A DNA stretch of 13,487 bases from JAYFRL01 sp034925905 (GTDB taxonomy: Bacteria; Bacillota; Clostridia; Lachnospirales; Anaerotignaceae), in contig JAYFRL010000030.1 of the NCBI GenBank assembly GCA_034925905.1, positions 1-13,487 on the forward strand. Direction: 5' to 3'. Position 1 is the stretch's first letter. Each line of letters opens with the position of its first letter. Position numbers and translations under genes: made by a program. Shown here in pieces: positions 12,054 to 13,487 of this stretch. The notes under the pieces are model-generated. The model saw nothing but the letters and a program-made list of their open reading frames with translations, was not told where the DNA came from and searched no databases.

Positions 12054-12467
12054 TTATATAAGATACTCCGAGACTTCAGCCGGGAGAAGGCCTTTGTCCA
12101 TACTTATTATCATTGTAAAATCAACGCATTCCTGAGTTGAGAGCTTATTAAGCATCTTAACAAAGCTTACAAATTCGTCCATGGAAATTTTTTTAACTAT
12201 GTTGTTTAACCCGTCTATAAATATTTTTTCAATGTCCCTGTCCTGAGAAAGAATGCCGCTTATAAAGCCAAGGAATATTTTATGATCCCCAAGTATAAAA
12301 GAAGACGTATCAACAAACCTTATGCCGTAGTGTAAATCGTACATATGACGGTTGTCGTCGTCTATAAATACCACATGTCCATTAGACTGCTTACCCGCAG
12401 TGTTAGCCAAGTCTATGAGCCTTTTTGTTTTCCCCTCGCCTTTTTCACCTGCAATAATCTGAACCAT
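12054..12467 (-). CDS. Small P-loop NTPase-like protein, function unknown
   Basis: A 137-residue cytosolic protein with Walker A GEKGEGKT (7-14) and a Walker-B-like strand IEKIFIDGL (79-87) ending in Asp. A third strand, FTMIISMD (117-124), fits a minimal P-loop fold. It is too short for a full AAA+, kinase or ABC protein, and I see no further domain. Similar short clostridial proteins are often misnamed as twitching-motility ATPases. The ATG at 12467 has GGGGGAG in front of it. Its stop codon is 1 bp before the YtqA-like start, so the two are co-translated, and a working link between them (GTP/ATP-dependent delivery, or regulation) is a reasonable but unproven guess. Confidence 0.7.
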   Translation of the reverse strand: MVQIIAGEKGEGKTKRLIDLANTAGKQSNGHVVFIDDDNRHMYDLHYGIRFVDTSSFILGDHKIFLGFISGILSQDRDIEKIFIDGLNNIVKKISMDEFVSFVKMLNKLSTQECVDFTMIISMDKGLLPAEVSEYLI

Positions 12468-12549
12468 TTTTATCTCCCCCTTAGAATAGTCTTGATATGC
12501 TTTTTACCCACATAGTTTATTATTCTCCAATAGATACAAAAAATCCTCT

Positions 12550-12586
12550 TTTGTAATTAATATTTATATTACTTACAAATAGTATA
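12550..12586 (-). promoter_or_regulatory. Possible promoter -10 with adjacent inverted repeat, upstream of the P-loop gene
   Basis: Minus strand TATACT (12586-12581) is followed at once by an inverted repeat TTTGTAA-N16-TTACAAA (12550-12579 on the plus strand). No good -35 is found at 16-18 bp. It is about 115 bp upstream of the gene. Confidence 0.28.
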
Positions 12587-12633
12587 TCTTATTTTGCTAA
12601 TAAAATAAACAATAAATACCCAAAAAAGTATAC

Positions 12634-12664
12634 AAAAAAGCTTCTTAGTAATATTAAGCTTTTT
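12634..12664. terminator. Second hairpin downstream of the tfoX-like gene
   Basis: AAAAAGCTT and AAGCTTTTT form a 9-bp stem with a 12-nt loop, with a T-run on either strand. It stands 85-115 bp after the tfoX-like stop codon, backing up the first terminator. Confidence 0.4.
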
Positions 12665-12707
12665 AAGCGTTATTTTTAAAAATCCACACCAAAAAATTAT
12701 GTAAAAT

Positions 12708-12740
12708 AACGGTTAAATTTTTTTTAAAAATTTAACCGTT
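12708..12740. terminator. Terminator of the tfoX-like gene
   Basis: A perfect 15-bp stem, AACGGTTAAATTTTT and its complement, closes on a TTT loop 8 bp after the stop codon. The only GC-rich part is the ACGG/CCGT end, and the minus-strand flank is ATTTTACATAATTTTTT. Confidence 0.6.
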
Positions 12741-12747
12741 TATGTTT

Positions 12748-13074
12748 TTATATGAGTGTCTTTTTCTTTTTTGGTTTTGGCAAAGGTGTAATTTCTTCAA
12801 GAAGAAGCGCTGTTTTTTTGCTTAAATCAGAATCGTCGATATCAAGTATATAATGTTGCTTTGCCCCTTCATATGGAACGCCTAGCGAAAAATCCTCCAT
12901 TTCACGTTTTAAACTTTCATGCACTTTAACATACACCGTATTGTCACAAACAAGAAACACAGGTTTATCATTAACATAAACCATATATTCGCCAAACATT
13001 TTCCTGTAGCGAATATCCCCGCAGCCTGCAATCTGGCTGCAAACATATTCAATAAACTCGGAACTCGTAGCCAT
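12748..13074 (-). CDS. TfoX N-terminal-domain protein
   Basis: A 108-residue cytosolic protein that is essentially one TfoX_N domain: KMFGEYMVYVNDKPVFLVCD (25-44) is its hallmark, followed by TVYVKVHES and a C-terminal basic tail (PKPKKKKTL). TfoX/Sxy N-domain proteins without the C-terminal domain are common in Bacillota and have no settled function; competence regulation applies to the gammaproteobacterial two-domain protein. The reading frame is open back to 13194, but that extension overlaps a tRNA gene. The ATG at 13074, with AAAGGAGG directly upstream, is the true start. The gene lies just past the tRNA-Cys terminator, leaving about 30 bp for its own leader. Confidence 0.85.
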   Translation of the reverse strand: MATSSEFIEYVCSQIAGCGDIRYRKMFGEYMVYVNDKPVFLVCDNTVYVKVHESLKREMEDFSLGVPYEGAKQHYILDIDDSDLSKKTALLLEEITPLPKPKKKKTLI

Positions 13075-13104
13075 ATTAAAGCCTCCTTTTAATAACAAGC
13101 TACA

Positions 13105-13134
13105 AAAGCCCACACAAATATTTGTGTGGGCTTT
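13105..13134 (-). terminator. Terminator of the rRNA-tRNA operon
   Basis: AAAGCCCACACAAAT and its complement form a perfect GC-rich stem directly after tRNA-Cys. On the minus strand it is followed by TTTTGTAGCTTG, a short U-run. It lies only 30 bp upstream of the tfoX-like start codon. Confidence 0.82.
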
Positions 13135-13137
13135 AAA

Positions 13138-13208
13138 AGGCGCCGACCGGATTTGATCCGGTGATGGAGGTGTTGCAGACCTGTGCCTTACCACTTGGCC
13201 ACGGCGCC
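13138..13208 (-). tRNA. tRNA-Cys (anticodon GCA)
   Basis: A 71-nt cloverleaf. The acceptor GGCGCCG (13208-13202) pairs perfectly with CGGCGCC. The D-loop AAGTGGTAA is standard. The anticodon loop CTGCAAC gives anticodon GCA, and the discriminator is U73, which marks bacterial tRNA-Cys. CCA is not encoded. Two oddities are seen: the outermost anticodon-stem pair (27-43) is C-C, and the T-loop reads ATCAAAT, with A in place of the near-universal T54. It follows tRNA-Glu by 14 bp on the same transcript. Confidence 0.95.
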
Positions 13209-13222
13209 TTAAGATATTAAAA

Positions 13223-13294
13223 TGACCTGTGGGGGAATCGAACCCCCGTTACAGCCGTGAAAGGGCCGTGTCTTAACCGCTTGACCAACAGGCC
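13223..13294 (-). tRNA. tRNA-Glu (anticodon UUC)
   Basis: A 72-nt cloverleaf. Acceptor GGCCTGT pairs with ACAGGTC (one G-U). The anticodon stem CGGCC/GGCTG holds loop CTTTCAC, anticodon TTC. The T-arm GGGGG-TTCGATT-CCCCC is standard and the discriminator is A. CCA is not encoded. It is transcribed after the 23S gene and before tRNA-Cys. Confidence 0.96.
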
Positions 13295-13378
13295 TTAACT
13301 TTCTGGTTGCATGACTTACACCTTCAAAACTAAACACAAAAATTTTATCTTTTCCATCTTAGCATTCTTTCTTCCTTT

Positions 13379-13487
13379 GGTCAAGCCCTCGGCCTATTAG
13401 TACTTATAAGCTTAACACGTTGCCGTGCTTACACCTTAAGCCTATCAACCTTGTAGTCTTCAAGGGGCCTTACTTGCTTAATGCAAT
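13379..13487 (-). rRNA. rrl: 23S ribosomal RNA, 3' end (continues past the window edge)
   Basis: The minus strand ends with the conserved 23S terminus: GTACTAATAGGCCGAGGGC then TTGACC, preceded by AAGGTTGATAGGC. About the last 109 nt are inside the window and the exact mature 3' end is set to within a few bases. The 84-bp spacer to tRNA-Glu contains a TTAGTTTTGAAGG element typical of clostridial rRNA spacers and no 5S rRNA gene. Confidence 0.93.

Noticed and set aside
13075..13194. 40-codon N-terminal extension of the tfoX-like gene
   Set aside because: It lies on the tRNA-Cys gene and terminator; AAAGGAGG and the family start point to 13074.

Overview
This is a low-GC Bacillota window, most probably from a Clostridia genome (Lachnospirales-like, a family guess at low confidence). 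The grounds are AT-rich spacers, AGGAGG-type ribosome binding sites almost everywhere, poly-U hairpin terminators, a clostridial rRNA/tRNA tail, and protein families typical of anaerobic Clostridia: a 4-hydroxybutyrate/butyrate-type CoA-transferase, MscL with a C-terminal zinc ribbon, copper-amine-oxidase stalk-domain proteins and DUF4177. Nearly everything is chromosomal housekeeping; the only mobile element is the end of an IS at the left edge.

Left edge (1-173): the 5' end of an IS3-family (IS150-like) element on the minus strand, carrying the first 20 codons of its first ORF. It appears to have inserted into the terminator just downstream of tagO. Next comes a minus-strand housekeeping block (174-4015), read right to left: SEC-C protein, sua5/ywlC (t6A synthesis), rpiB, upp (uracil salvage) and the tagO/wecA-type polyprenyl-phosphate sugar-1-phosphate transferase (cell-wall glycopolymers). 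A small universal-stress-like protein with a TTG start lies just upstream (4111-4548).

Centre (4549-6880): a 332-bp divergent spacer, then a plus-strand pair of exported proteins. One is a stalk-domain protein; the other is a TolC-type coiled-coil protein, surprising in an organism that should lack an outer membrane. Two hairpin terminators follow. A conserved unknown protein (6894-7394, minus) is expressed from a strong promoter whose -10 box runs into four tandem 8-bp repeats. exoA (exonuclease III) and a DUF4177 mini-protein follow on the plus strand.

Right half (8561-13074, all minus): a CoA-transferase; mscL plus comEB (dCMP deaminase); a small P-loop protein translationally coupled to a YtqA-family radical SAM enzyme; and a TfoX N-domain protein. 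The right edge is the end of an rRNA operon on the minus strand: 23S 3' end, tRNA-Glu(UUC), tRNA-Cys(GCA), terminator. No 5S gene lies between 23S and the tRNAs. The tfoX-like gene starts 30 bp beyond the tRNA terminator.

I see no CRISPR array, prophage, toxin-antitoxin or recognisable defence system. The items most worth a second look are the secreted stalk/TolC pair, the tandem-repeat operator at 7412-7444, the P-loop/radical-SAM couple, and the tRNA-Cys/tfoX junction.
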